Positions 25,576 to 34,813 of a DNA stretch of 64,000 bases are shown piece by piece (position 1 is the first letter of the stretch; the number at the start of each line of letters is the position of its first letter). The notes below the pieces were generated by a model that saw only the letters and a program-made list of their open reading frames with translations, had not been told where the DNA came from and searched no databases. The translations under genes were made by a program, and so were the position numbers. The stretch is from Halalkalicoccus paucihalophilus (GTDB lineage: Archaea; Halobacteriota; Halobacteria; Halobacteriales; Halalkalicoccaceae), in NCBI RefSeq assembly GCF_001593955.1, contig NZ_LTAZ01000002.1, positions 1-64,000 on the forward strand. Reading direction: 5' to 3'.

Positions 25576-26970
25576 TTACTCCGTCGCGACGTCATCGGAT
25601 CCCTCGGGCGACTGCACCCAGACGGTCTTCTCGTTGACGAACTCGTGGATACCCTTCTCGGCGAGTTCCCGACCGTAGCCCGAGTTCTTCACGCCCCCGA
25701 ACGGGATCCGGGGATCCGATTTGACGAGTTCGTTGACGAACACACAGCCCGCTTCGACCCGGCGGGCGAGGCGCTCGCCCCGATCGAGGTCCTCGGTCCA
25801 GAGCGATGCGCCCAACCCGAAGTCGGTGTCGTTGGCCACCTCGATGGCCTCCTCTTCGCTCTCGACGCGGAACACGGCGGCGGCGGGGCCGAACACCTCC
25901 TCGGTCGCGGCGGCGGCGTCCCGTGGCACCTCGGTCAAGACGGTCGGCGGGTAGAAGTTGCCCTCCTCGTCGGGCCGTTCACCGCCAGTCCGGAGCCGTG
26001 CGCCCGCCTCGACGCTGCGTTCGACCTGGTCGTGGACGTCCTCGACGAGGTCCTCGCGAGCCTGCGGGCCGATATCGGTGCTTTCGTCCTTCGGATCCCC
26101 CATCGAGAGCGACTCCATCTCCTCGGTGAAGCGCTCGACGAACTCGTCGTAGACGGCCTCGTGGACGACGAACCGTTTGGCGGCGATACAGGACTGCCCC
26201 GAGTTGATGGTGCGGGCCTGCGCGCCCGTCTCGGCTGCGGCCTCGACGTCGGCGTCGTCGAGCACGACGAACGGGTCGCTGCCCCCCAGTTCGAGGACGC
26301 TCTTTTTGATCTCGCTGCCGGCGGTCTCCGCGACCGCCCGGCCGGCACCCTCGCTTCCCGTTAGTGTGACCGCCGCGAGCCGGTCGTCGCAGATCATGTC
26401 CTCGATGGCGTCCGAGCCCACGAGCAGGCTGCTGAAGACGTCCTCGGGGTAGCCCGCCTCGGAGAAGACCTCCTCGATGGCTTTCGCACAGCCCGGCACG
26501 TTCGAGGCGTGTTTCAACAGGCCGACGTTGCCCGCGGTGAGGTGCGGGGCGGCGAAGCGAAACACCTGCCAGAACGGGAAGTTCCACGGCATCACCGCCA
26601 GCACGGGCCCGAGCGGTTCGTACGAGACGAGCGAGCGCGATTCGGGCTCGCTGCCGAGCACCTCGTCGGCGAGGAACTCGTCTGCGCGTTCGGCGTAGAA
26701 ATCACAGACCCACGCGCACTTCTCGACCTCGGCGCGGGCCCCGGTGATGGGCTTGCCCATCTCCTCGGTCATCAACTCGGCGTATTCCTCCTGGTTCTCG
26801 CGGAGCACCTCGGCGGCCCGCGAGAGAAGCACCTGTCGTTCGTTGATCGGACGCTCGCGCCACTCCTCGAACGCCCCGGTGGCCCGGTCGAGCGCGTTGT
26901 CGACGTCCGCCTCGGTGTGGTCGTCGTACGTTTCGAGTACCTCGCCGGTCGCTGGGTTCACGCTTTCCAT
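25576..26970 (-). CDS. NAD(P)-dependent aldehyde dehydrogenase (succinate-semialdehyde type)
   Basis: 464 residues from the ATG at 26970 (MESVNPATGEVLETY is the usual start). The catalytic glutamate lies in LELGGSDPFVV and the catalytic cysteine in NSGQSCIAAKRF. Overall closest in feel to succinate-semialdehyde dehydrogenase (GabD) of haloarchaea, but substrate choice cannot be read from motifs. The upstream in-frame ATG at 26988 is less likely. No obvious operon partner. Confidence 0.88.
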   Translation of the reverse strand: MESVNPATGEVLETYDDHTEADVDNALDRATGAFEEWRERPINERQVLLSRAAEVLRENQEEYAELMTEEMGKPITGARAEVEKCAWVCDFYAERADEFLADEVLGSEPESRSLVSYEPLGPVLAVMPWNFPFWQVFRFAAPHLTAGNVGLLKHASNVPGCAKAIEEVFSEAGYPEDVFSSLLVGSDAIEDMICDDRLAAVTLTGSEGAGRAVAETAGSEIKKSVLELGGSDPFVVLDDADVEAAAETGAQARTINSGQSCIAAKRFVVHEAVYDEFVERFTEEMESLSMGDPKDESTDIGPQAREDLVEDVHDQVERSVEAGARLRTGGERPDEEGNFYPPTVLTEVPRDAAAATEEVFGPAAAVFRVESEEEAIEVANDTDFGLGASLWTEDLDRGERLARRVEAGCVFVNELVKSDPRIPFGGVKNSGYGRELAEKGIHEFVNEKTVWVQSPEGSDDVATE

Positions 26971-27073
26971 GCTGATCCTCCGGTCCACCGCGAGACCGGC
27001 TCGCGTCCGGCTACGACCGACATGCCCATAGGGGTTGGCCCTGCGCTCTCGCGTTCCTGATCCGCCCGTCGGG

Positions 27074-27202
27074 CTACCGCCGACGGTAGCTCCCCAGAAC
27101 CATCCCGCAGTCCGGACAGTGAACGAGCAACAGCGGGCCGCGTTCGTGGCGCGTCAGCTCCTCGGCGGTGAACTCGCCCTCGCAACGTCCGCAGATCGTC
27201 AT
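27074..27202 (-). CDS. Zinc-ribbon micro-protein (42 residues)
   Basis: 42 residues: one cysteine pair in ICGRCEGEF and a second in HCPDCGMVLG, spaced as a small zinc ribbon, ending in basic residues. Haloarchaea encode many such micro-proteins with CPxCG motifs, some of which affect growth or swarming. Target unknown. The in-frame ATG at 27202 fits the zinc motif spacing better than the one at 27268. Confidence 0.7.
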   Translation of the reverse strand: MTICGRCEGEFTAEELTRHERGPLLLVHCPDCGMVLGSYRRR

Positions 27203-27275
27203 GGGACTACTTAGCATCCCAATCGTATGGCTGTTACTGGCGACGGAGCGGGCGGGACCGACGGCCACGAACGCG

Positions 27276-27713
27276 TTACTCGATGTCGATCGACTTCCCG
27301 CCGGTTTCGGGCTCGCGCTTGGGAAGCGTAATCGTCAGCACGCCGTTCTTGTACGTCGCCGAGACGCCATCCTCCTCGACGGGTTCGGGAAGCTGGATTG
27401 TCCGGCGGAGCGCCTCGCTGTGGCGCTCGCTCCGGAGGTAGATCTCGTCGCTCTCCTCGCTTCGTTCGTCTCGGTTCGCCTCGATCGTGAGTCGTCGATC
27501 GGTGACGCGCACGTCGATCTCCTCCTTCGAGAAACCGGGAGCGTCGGCGGTGACGACGAACTCCTCGTCCCGGTCGGCGAGATCGATGCTCATGCGGTTC
27601 GATCCGCCCATGCCGAAGACGTCCTGGTCGAAACCGGGCTGGTCCTCGAACTGTCGGCTGAAACGTTCGAAGAACTCCTCGAGGTCGTCAAAGGGGTTTC
27701 TACGTCGGGACAT
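27276..27713 (-). CDS. hsp20: Hsp20/alpha-crystallin small heat-shock protein
   Basis: 145 residues. An N-terminal arm with FDDLEEFFERF precedes the alpha-crystallin domain (about 40-135), including VVTADAPGFSKEEIDVRVTD and the closing YKNGVLTITLPKRE. It should form oligomers that hold unfolding proteins. The C-terminal IxI-type motif is represented by KSIDIE. Confidence 0.92.
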   Translation of the reverse strand: MSRRRNPFDDLEEFFERFSRQFEDQPGFDQDVFGMGGSNRMSIDLADRDEEFVVTADAPGFSKEEIDVRVTDRRLTIEANRDERSEESDEIYLRSERHSEALRRTIQLPEPVEEDGVSATYKNGVLTITLPKREPETGGKSIDIE

Positions 27714-27781
27714 ACGGGTGGTCCTACGCTTTCGAGGATGTTAACCCTAACCCGACCGAACCGCCACGGGTATGGCGAGCC

Positions 27782-27796
27782 CCCCTGAAGAAGGGG
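27782..27796 (+). promoter_or_regulatory. Small hairpin immediately before the rnp3 start
   Basis: CCCCT-GAAGA-AGGGG, five base pairs with a five-base loop, ending one base before the ATG at 27798. Could mask or form part of the ribosome-entry area; could also be chance. Confidence 0.35.
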
Positions 27797-27797
27797 T

Positions 27798-28496
27798 ATG
27801 TACGAGGCGGTCTACGCCACCCCCGAGGGCCGTTCGACGCCCGCACGCTTCGCCCACACGGCCCACGAGTACGGTTTCGAGGGGCTCGTCGTCCGCAACG
27901 CAGACGTCCGTGAGGACGACCCCGAGGCGATCGCCGAGGCCTACGGAATCGACGTCGTCTCGGGGACCGAGATTCGGGTCGAGGACCCACAGCGGGCGAG
28001 CGGCTACCTCGGGAACCGCCGCGAGCAGTACACGATCCTCGCGATCCGGGGCGGGACGGCCGAGTTGAATCGCTTTGCGGTCGAACAGGAACGGATCGAC
28101 GTCCTCGTGAAGCCGATGGCCGGCGAGGGCGATTTCAACCACGTCCTCGCGAAGGCCGCCGCACGAAACGGGGTTCGCGTCGAGTTCGACCTCTCGACGG
28201 TGCTCCGACTGGAGGGGGGCCCGCGGGTGCAGGCGCTCTCGGACATGCGAAAGCTCCGCGAACTCGTCGAGCAGTACGACGCCCCCTACGTCGTGAGCGG
28301 CGCCCCTCAGAGCCACCTCCAACTGCGCGGGCCGCGCGAACTGATCGCGGCCGGCGAGCGGGTCGGCTTTTCCGCCGAGGGGGTCGAGCGAGGGTTACGG
28401 GAGTGGGGACGGCTCGCCGAACGAAACCGTGAGATCGGCTCCGAGTCGTTCATAGAGCCGGGGGTGCGTAGGGGACGGTATGAAGAAAACGGTTGA
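27798..28496 (+). CDS. rnp3: Ribonuclease P protein component 3 (Rpp30)
   Basis: 232 residues, the TIM-barrel-like Rpp30 subunit of archaeal RNase P. Seen: MYEAVYATPEG, YGFEGLVVRNAD, and VRVEFDLSTVLRLEGG. It works with Pop5 and the RNase P RNA in cutting the 5' leader of tRNA precursors. The ATG is directly preceded by a GC-rich inverted repeat (27782-27796). Its last 17 bases overlap the methyltransferase gene. Confidence 0.92.
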   Translation: MYEAVYATPEGRSTPARFAHTAHEYGFEGLVVRNADVREDDPEAIAEAYGIDVVSGTEIRVEDPQRASGYLGNRREQYTILAIRGGTAELNRFAVEQERIDVLVKPMAGEGDFNHVLAKAAARNGVRVEFDLSTVLRLEGGPRVQALSDMRKLRELVEQYDAPYVVSGAPQSHLQLRGPRELIAAGERVGFSAEGVERGLREWGRLAERNREIGSESFIEPGVRRGRYEENG

Positions 28497-29094
28497 GGAA
28501 CACGCCGCCCGGTTCGACGAGCACGCCGCCGACTACGACGAGGACCAGGACAGCGAGGAGTACGCGGCCTGTGCGAGCCTCGTGATCGAGTTCGCGGATC
28601 CCGGTCCCGAAGACACGGTCCTCGATCTCGGCTGTGGGACCGGCGCGATCGCGCTGGCGCTCGCTCCCGACGCCGAGCGCGTGGTCGGTCGGGACATCAG
28701 CGAGGGGATGTTGGAGCAGGCCCGGGAGAAAGCGCAGGCTCACGGGATTACGAACGCCGAATTCGGCGACGGTCGGTTTCGGGATCCGCAGTACGGCAGC
28801 GAGGTAGATATCGTGACCTCGAACTTCGCGATGCACCACCTCGCGAACGAGGAGAAACGCGAGGCCATCGCCGTGATCGGCTCGCTGAACCCTCGAAAAT
28901 TCGTGCTGGGCGACGTGATGTTCTTCGGACTCCCCGATCCCGACGAGCCGTTTTACAGTCCCGACGTAGATGACCCCGCGACCGTCGGCACTCTCGTCGA
29001 GGCGTTCACCGAGGCGGGCTTTGCGATCACCCACGCCCGGCGGGTCCACGACCAGGTCGGCGTGCTCGTGGGCGAGCGCCTCGACGGGCGCTGA
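28480..29094 (+). CDS. Class I SAM-dependent methyltransferase
   Basis: 204 residues. SAM-binding motif I is TVLDLGCGTGAIALALAP, followed by VGRDISEGML and the FAMHHLANEEKRE segment. Substrate unknown. It overlaps rnp3 by 17 bases in another frame, so translational coupling with RNase P protein is likely; this pairing may hint at RNA metabolism, but that is only contextual. Confidence 0.85.
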   Translation: MKKTVEEHAARFDEHAADYDEDQDSEEYAACASLVIEFADPGPEDTVLDLGCGTGAIALALAPDAERVVGRDISEGMLEQAREKAQAHGITNAEFGDGRFRDPQYGSEVDIVTSNFAMHHLANEEKREAIAVIGSLNPRKFVLGDVMFFGLPDPDEPFYSPDVDDPATVGTLVEAFTEAGFAITHARRVHDQVGVLVGERLDGR

Positions 29095-29103
29095 TCGCCG
29101 GCG

Positions 29104-29382
29104 CTAGATCGGGTCCTCTGGGTCGTGTTCGTCGGCCATCCGCGTGGCCTCGGCGGCGTACTGCTCGCGGAGGTCCGCCTCGTCGACGGATCCGAGGTTG
29201 TCGGGGTCGACGTCGAGGGCGGCGGTCGTGTTCCGGGAGTCGCCGGTGAAACTCGTCAGGGCGCGTTCCTTCCGGAAGTAGCGCTCGCCGTCGGGGGTTG
29301 CATACACGAGGATGATGAGATTCTGTTCGTCGTCGGAGTACGTGCGCTCGACCAGCCACACTCGGACGTCGGTCTCGGCCAT
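29104..29382 (-). CDS. Conserved haloarchaeal protein, unknown function
   Basis: 92 residues, soluble and acidic. Short beta strands at the start (VRVWLVERTYSDDEQNLIIL, YATPDGERYFRKERA) and a helical acidic end. No motif recognised. Convergent with the methyltransferase, nine bases apart. Confidence 0.65.
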   Translation of the reverse strand: MAETDVRVWLVERTYSDDEQNLIILVYATPDGERYFRKERALTSFTGDSRNTTAALDVDPDNLGSVDEADLREQYAAEATRMADEHDPEDPI

Positions 29383-29640
29383 ACGGACAGTACTCGGTTC
29401 GGAACCAAATGGATTCGTTTCGCAGACGGGAACGGTTCGGTGTCGAGAACGACAGGTTCAAACGAGAGGAAGCGCCAGCACTTCGGACGTGGCGTTCCAC
29501 GCGGGGCGGTGCTGTTCGGACGAATCGAGCGGGAACCGATCGGTCGGCACGATCCGTTCACTCATGACATCCACTGGGAGCGAGAGACGCGTCTACGACG
29601 TCGAACAGGGCCGCAAACACGACTCGGAGGTCACCCGACG

Positions 29641-31230
29641 ATGAACCGCTGGAACGTCTTCGGGCTGGAAGGCACCGATCGGGCGACCAAGGGATTCTTC
29701 TTCGGGACGATCACCGCCCTCGCGGCGCTCGTCTGCGTGGGACTGCTCTATCCCGCGGCCCTCGAAACCACGCTCAACAGCGCGTTCGACTGGGTGCTGT
29801 ACCGCTTCGGCTGGTGGTTCATGGCGCTGGGGGTCGCGCTGGTGGCCTTTACGTTCTTCATGGCGTTCTCCAGATACGGCCGGATCCGCATCGGCGGCGA
29901 GGACGCAGAACCCGAGTTCGGGGTGTTCTCGTGGATCGCGATGGTCTTTACCGTCGGATTTGGGAGTTCGATCGTCGTCTGGGGGGTCGGAGAACCCATC
30001 TCGATCGTCACCCAGCCGCCGCCGACCTCGCCCGTGCCGGGCGCGTCGATCGAGTCGCTCGCGCTGGCCTTCATGTTCCTCCACGAGTCGTTCCCGGGGA
30101 TGGCGATGTGGTATCTCCCCTTCGCGCTCGGCTTCGGCCTGATGGCGTATACGACCGAGAGCGACGACTACCGCATCAGCTCGATGATGTCGGTCGTCCT
30201 CGACAGGGAGCGCTACGGCTGGCTGTTCTGGCTAGTTGATCTGGCCGCGCTGATCGCCATCGTCGGCGGGCTCGCGACCACGCTCGGCTTCACTGCCCAG
30301 CAGCTCGCGACGATCCTGAGCGACGTCTTCGGGGCCGAGACGAACCTCGTCACCTACGGGCTGTTCGCGCTCATCGGACTGGTCTTCCTCGGCGACGTCT
30401 GGCTCGGGCTCCACAAGGGGATCCGAAACGCCGCGCGGGTCACCTTCGTGTTGATGCTCGTCACCTCGGGCGTGTTGCTCGCCGTCGGCCCGACGCTCTT
30501 TATCCTCAACATCACGCTGGACGCGACGGGGATCTGGCTCAACAACCTCCCGCGGCTCGCGCTGTACACCGCCCCCACGAGCGGCGCGCAGTGGCCCCAG
30601 AGCTGGACGAGCTTCTGGTGGGCGTGGTGGGCCGCGTGGGGCCTCTTCGTGGGGAGTTTCGTCGCCCGCGTCTCGAAGGGCCGAACGATCCGGGAGACCT
30701 TCGTCGCGCTGGTCGCCGCACCCACCCTGCTCACGTGGCTCCAGCACGGCATCATCGGCGGCTGGGTGCTCGCGCCGGGCTACGTCGGACCCGTGAGCGA
30801 GGCGTTCGCACAGAACGACATCCCCACGGCGGTCGCAACCGCGATCACGCTGACGCCGTTCGGGACGGTGATTGGCGTTCTACTCGTCCTCATCATGGCG
30901 GGTTACGTGCTCACGACACTCGATTCCGCCGTGTACATGCTGAGTGCGATCACGCTGGGCGAGGAAGAGCCCAACGCCAGAAACCGGGCGTGGTGGGGCG
31001 CGTTGCTGACCGTACTGGGGGTCATGACGCTCAACTTGCCCGCCTTCAGCGCGATGGAGGCGTTCTCCCCGGTGATGGCGCTGCCCTTCACGCTGTTTTT
31101 CGTCGTGTTGATGTACACGACCTACGTCACCGCCCGCCGCTACTACCGTGAGGAGTACAAGGAGCCCGGCGAACGACCGTACTTCGCGATCACGCGAGCG
31201 AGCGAGGAGTCAGGAGACGACGGGACCTGA
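29641..31230 (+). CDS. BCCT-family transporter (betaine/choline/carnitine type)
   Basis: 529 residues with 12 predicted helices. The family region GFGSSIVVWGVGEPISIV (helix 3 area) and the helix-8 tryptophan-rich segment TSFWWAWWAAWGLFVGSF are present. The motif is a variant of the classical BCCT signature. Uptake of compatible solutes such as glycine betaine would suit a halophile. Start at 29641 chosen at MNRWNVFGLEG; a much longer in-frame extension crosses the opposite-strand gene and is rejected. The gap 29383-29640 shows no other feature. Confidence 0.86.
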   Translation: MNRWNVFGLEGTDRATKGFFFGTITALAALVCVGLLYPAALETTLNSAFDWVLYRFGWWFMALGVALVAFTFFMAFSRYGRIRIGGEDAEPEFGVFSWIAMVFTVGFGSSIVVWGVGEPISIVTQPPPTSPVPGASIESLALAFMFLHESFPGMAMWYLPFALGFGLMAYTTESDDYRISSMMSVVLDRERYGWLFWLVDLAALIAIVGGLATTLGFTAQQLATILSDVFGAETNLVTYGLFALIGLVFLGDVWLGLHKGIRNAARVTFVLMLVTSGVLLAVGPTLFILNITLDATGIWLNNLPRLALYTAPTSGAQWPQSWTSFWWAWWAAWGLFVGSFVARVSKGRTIRETFVALVAAPTLLTWLQHGIIGGWVLAPGYVGPVSEAFAQNDIPTAVATAITLTPFGTVIGVLLVLIMAGYVLTTLDSAVYMLSAITLGEEEPNARNRAWWGALLTVLGVMTLNLPAFSAMEAFSPVMALPFTLFFVVLMYTTYVTARRYYREEYKEPGERPYFAITRASEESGDDGT

Positions 31231-31280
31231 CGGGGTCGGATCCGAGCGGCTTTGACGGCGGAGTCCCTACGAACCGCCGG

Positions 31281-31754
31281 ATGGAGACGCTGTACGACGT
31301 TCTCGGCGTCGATCCGGACGCCGGTCCGGGGGAGATCCGCACCGCGTATCGCGAACGGGTCAAACGCCACCACCCGGACGTCGACGGTGGCGACGCGGCG
31401 GCGTTCCGCCGGCTCACGACCGCGCGCGACGTATTGCTCGACGGGGAGAGTCGAGCGCGCTACGACGCGCTGGGTCATCGCCGGTACGCCCGCCACCACT
31501 TGGGCGAGGAGTGGCCGGTCGAGGAGCCGCCACGGGCCGCTGGCAAGTCGCGCTCCCAGCGGTCCCGACCGCAACCGCGACGCCGGCGCTCCCGGCGGGT
31601 CGTCCGGGACCGGGGTCGACACCGAAGACGGGCGAGCGGGCCGGCCGACGCCGCCGTGGCCCTCGGGACCTACCGGTCGGTGCTCGTGCGGGCCGGGGTC
31701 GTCCTGCTCGCGCTGTTCGCGCTGGCGGTCGTCCTCTCGGCGCTATCGCTCTAG
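31281..31754 (+). CDS. DnaJ-domain membrane protein
   Basis: 157 residues. The J-domain spans about 1-66 with LYDVLGVDPDAG and the key HPD triplet in KRHHPDVDGG. A basic, arginine-rich linker (80-120) precedes one transmembrane helix at the C-terminus (about 133-157). There is no Gly/Phe or zinc domain. Probably recruits DnaK/Hsp70 to the membrane; partner unknown. Stop overlaps the convergent surE stop as CTAG (31751-31754). Confidence 0.82.
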   Translation: METLYDVLGVDPDAGPGEIRTAYRERVKRHHPDVDGGDAAAFRRLTTARDVLLDGESRARYDALGHRRYARHHLGEEWPVEEPPRAAGKSRSQRSRPQPRRRRSRRVVRDRGRHRRRASGPADAAVALGTYRSVLVRAGVVLLALFALAVVLSALSL

Positions 31755-32521
31755 TACTCCGCCGCGAGGCCGTCGAGCACCTCGTGGCGTTCGGTGGTGT
31801 GGGGCGCGGTCAGCGGCGAGACGCTGACCTTGCCCTCCATGATCGCTCGTCTGTCCGTTCCATCGGGGTCGTCGATCGTCCCCTCGCTCATCGCCTCCCA
31901 CGAGAGGTCGCGCAGCGTGATGGAGTCGTCGTTCTGGATGGCGCCCATCTCGTAGACCGTCGAGGGGCGGGTGACGACCATCGACGCGGGCTCGTCGCCG
32001 GGTAGGGGCGCGTTGACGTTCAGATACTCGGCGTGCTCGAAGACGCCCCGCGCGGGTGCGCGCTCGACGAGATACTGGGCGGCGCGACAGGCCTCCGCGT
32101 ACTCCTCGACGTCCGTCTCGCGGGGCCACTCGTCCTCGGGGATGTAGAGGGAAACGGCGATCGCGGGCACCCCGCAGAAGGCGGCCTCGACGGCGGCGCT
32201 CACCGTTCCGGACCGGCCGAGGACGTATGCCCCGAGGTTCGCGCCGGTGTTACAGCCCGAGACGACCAGATCGGTCGACGGACCGAGCGCCTCCAGCCCC
32301 GCGACCACGCAGTCGGCGGGCGTCCCCGCGATGGAAAAGCCCAGTTCGTGCTCCTCGACACCCACCTCGCTCGACATCGCCCGTCCGACGGCGCTCTGGT
32401 CGCTGGCGGGCGCGATAGCGGTGACGTTCGCCACCGCCGAGAGGGCGTCGTAGAGCGCGCGAAACCCGGGACTGTCGATCCCGTCGTCGTTGGTCAGGAG
32501 GATCTCGAGGTCCGTGTCCAT
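31751..32521 (-). CDS. surE: 5'-nucleotidase SurE
   Basis: 256 residues. The metal-binding LLTNDDGIDSPG at the N-terminus and VSGCNTGANLG are characteristic. SurE removes phosphate from nucleoside 5'/3'-monophosphates with a divalent metal and may also act on polyphosphate. Convergent with the DnaJ-like gene; upstream genes on the same strand are the Rsm22-like/tyrA pair. Confidence 0.92.
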   Translation of the reverse strand: MDTDLEILLTNDDGIDSPGFRALYDALSAVANVTAIAPASDQSAVGRAMSSEVGVEEHELGFSIAGTPADCVVAGLEALGPSTDLVVSGCNTGANLGAYVLGRSGTVSAAVEAAFCGVPAIAVSLYIPEDEWPRETDVEEYAEACRAAQYLVERAPARGVFEHAEYLNVNAPLPGDEPASMVVTRPSTVYEMGAIQNDDSITLRDLSWEAMSEGTIDDPDGTDRRAIMEGKVSVSPLTAPHTTERHEVLDGLAAEY

Positions 32522-32555
32522 ACGCCCGCCTCGGGGGCGGACGACAAAAACACGG

Positions 32556-33968
32556 TCATCCGACCCGGTCGATCACGCATTCCTCGTCGACGACGAGGTT
32601 GTACGAGTCCTCGTCGTCGTTCCAGAGGACCAACACGGACTCGAAGACCAGCACGTCGCCGTAGTCGGCCTCGACGAGCGGGCGGTTGAGCCCCGTTTCC
32701 CGCGTGAGAACGGCGTAATGGCTCTCCGATTGGCTGCCGTCCCCGAGCAAGAAGAGGGGATTGCCCTCCGACAGGGAGTGACTGAGTTTGACAGCGATGC
32801 AGTCGATCCGGTCGGTGACGTGGGCCTCGCTCTCGGCGAACGGGGCGAACCGTTCGGGGCTCGCGCTCGCGTCGAGTCGGGTTCGTCTATCGCGCCGGAG
32901 GACCGAGTAGGCGTACTGGATGTCCCGATTGACGAATTCGCCAGTCGCGGCGTCGCGCTCGCCGCGCTCGTCCTCGGCGCGTCGTCCCTCGTCGAGGCGG
33001 CGCTGGAGCGGTGGCACGTCGAGGTCGGGCTTGCAGTCGAACGACCAGCAGTGATCGGTCGGTTCACGACCCGGCCACAGCCGCAGTGTCGGGGCGAAGA
33101 CGGTGTACTCGCCCCCCGAAACGACCTCGTGTTCGACCTCCCGCAGGCCGGTCGCGGTGTTCTTATCGGCCGGCGAGAGAGCGAGCAGCGAGCCGTCGGG
33201 GGAGAGGTGGGCCAGATACCGCTTCAGAACCGCGACCGGATCCGAGAGCTCGATCAGCACGTTCGCAAAGAGGACGAGGTCGTATTCCAGTTCGGGCTCG
33301 AACGCCTCGGCGGTGCTCCGGTGGACCGTCGGGTGGAAGTTCCGGGGCGTTTCCGCGAGCAACTCCTCCAGAACGTCTGCGGCCGCGCTCGGTTCGACCG
33401 CGTGATACTCGACGAGCGCGTCCTCGGCGTAGTCGGCCAGACCGAGGGCCGGGCCGCCGACGCCCGCGCCCACGTCGAGCACCCGGAGCCGCGAGGGGAG
33501 CAGGTTCCGGGAACCCAGTTCGTCCAGCGCGTACCCGGTCGCCGCGTAGTAGTCGGGGAGGTGATAGATCGCGTAGCCCAGCGCCGCCTCGGAGGAGTAC
33601 TCGACGGGGTGCTGGCGGTAGTATTGCTCCTTGAGACGGCGGATCTCCTCCCTGAGAGCGGCCCCGCTCTCACCGTCGGACCAGTCGGGGCCGAAGCGCT
33701 CGACGAGCAGGTCCTCGAGGCGCGAGAGGTATCGTTCCGGAACCTCGCGTACCCCGTCGAAATCCGGCGAGAGCGGCCCCTCGCTCGCGGGGACGAAGGT
33801 GCCGTCCTCACGTTCGACCAGTCCCAATGAGAGGGCGTTCTCCCGGAGGGTCTGGCGGACGACCGCCGGGTGCGCGCCGCCCTCGACGTACTCGACGACC
33901 TCCTCGGGGTCGATCGGGCGGACGTTCCTGAGGTATTTCGCGACGTCGAGGATCGACTGTCGGCTCAT
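32556..33968 (-). CDS. Rsm22-like SAM-dependent methyltransferase/ribosome-associated protein
   Basis: 470 residues. Helical N-terminal third (1-160), then a Rossmann SAM domain with RVLDVGAGVGGPALGLADYA and LVLFANVLIEL, as in the mitochondrial ribosomal Rsm22 (METTL17) family. The C-terminal part (330-470) has basic strands ending DSYNLVVDEEC. The CxxC-type Fe-S ligands of Rsm22 are not evident in the part I read. Coupled to prephenate dehydrogenase by an ATGA overlap at 33965-33968. Confidence 0.7.
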   Translation of the reverse strand: MSRQSILDVAKYLRNVRPIDPEEVVEYVEGGAHPAVVRQTLRENALSLGLVEREDGTFVPASEGPLSPDFDGVREVPERYLSRLEDLLVERFGPDWSDGESGAALREEIRRLKEQYYRQHPVEYSSEAALGYAIYHLPDYYAATGYALDELGSRNLLPSRLRVLDVGAGVGGPALGLADYAEDALVEYHAVEPSAAADVLEELLAETPRNFHPTVHRSTAEAFEPELEYDLVLFANVLIELSDPVAVLKRYLAHLSPDGSLLALSPADKNTATGLREVEHEVVSGGEYTVFAPTLRLWPGREPTDHCWSFDCKPDLDVPPLQRRLDEGRRAEDERGERDAATGEFVNRDIQYAYSVLRRDRRTRLDASASPERFAPFAESEAHVTDRIDCIAVKLSHSLSEGNPLFLLGDGSQSESHYAVLTRETGLNRPLVEADYGDVLVFESVLVLWNDDEDSYNLVVDEECVIDRVG

Positions 33969-34729
33969 CGTTCCGGTTCCGGACCCGGCTCGCTGCTCCG
34001 TCCGGTGCCCGCCTCGCGGTACAGCGCCTCGAAGCCCTCGCGGTCGGCCTCCGCGACGTCGATGGCGGCCTCGGCGACCTCGTCGGCGCCCGGAAAGGTC
34101 GACTGGATGTCGGCGTAGACGTGGGGATTGCCGCCGGTCACCGTCTCGACGAGGTCGTCGAGTTCGCGCGAGACGGGCGTTTCGAAGCCCTCCGGGACCT
34201 CGTCGGCGGCGAGCGCGAAGGCGAGGATCGCGGCGTGGGCTTTCGTCTGGATCGTCTCCATCGCCGCGTCGTGTTCTTCGGGCGTGGTCTCGACGACGGT
34301 GTTTCCGGCCTCACGGAGACGCTCCCTGATCCACCCGGCGACCGGTCCCTCGTCGGCGACGATCGGGACGTTACCGGGGGCGTTTTCGGGGGAGAACAGC
34401 GGGTGGAGGCTGACGTGTTCGCGTTCGGGGGCGGACCTCTCCATCGCGGCGACGGGAGCGCCCATGACGCCGCTGACGTCCGCGATCGCCCGATCTGAGA
34501 GGGGAGCGTACAGCGAAATCGCTCGCTCGACGGCCGGGATCGGCACCGCGAAACAGACGAGATCGAAGCGTTCTGCGGTCTCCTCGGGGACCGCCCGTCC
34601 GCCCACCGTCTCGGCGGCCTCGTGGGCGGCTTCTGCCTCGCGGTCGACGAACGCGACCCGTCCATCGCCCCCGACCACCTCCCCGAACCAGCGCCCCATC
34701 GCCCCCGCGCCGACGATCAGTACGTCCAT
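33965..34729 (-). CDS. tyrA: Prephenate dehydrogenase
   Basis: 254 residues. The N-terminal Rossmann loop MDVLIVGAGAMGRWFGEVV binds NAD(P), then FAVPIPAVERAI and VSLHPLFSPENAPG, the HP segment of the family. It converts prephenate to 4-hydroxyphenylpyruvate in tyrosine synthesis. This is in keeping with aroA and aroC a few kilobases away. The stop overlaps the start of the downstream Rsm22-like gene. Confidence 0.88.
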   Translation of the reverse strand: MDVLIVGAGAMGRWFGEVVGGDGRVAFVDREAEAAHEAAETVGGRAVPEETAERFDLVCFAVPIPAVERAISLYAPLSDRAIADVSGVMGAPVAAMERSAPEREHVSLHPLFSPENAPGNVPIVADEGPVAGWIRERLREAGNTVVETTPEEHDAAMETIQTKAHAAILAFALAADEVPEGFETPVSRELDDLVETVTGGNPHVYADIQSTFPGADEVAEAAIDVAEADREGFEALYREAGTGRSSEPGPEPER

Positions 34730-34813
34730 CGACGCCTCATTACCCGTCCGGGGAAAAAGGCGTTGGCATACGCTCCGGTCGCACGCGCTCGAAAAACGGC
34801 GGATCGGCGGACG

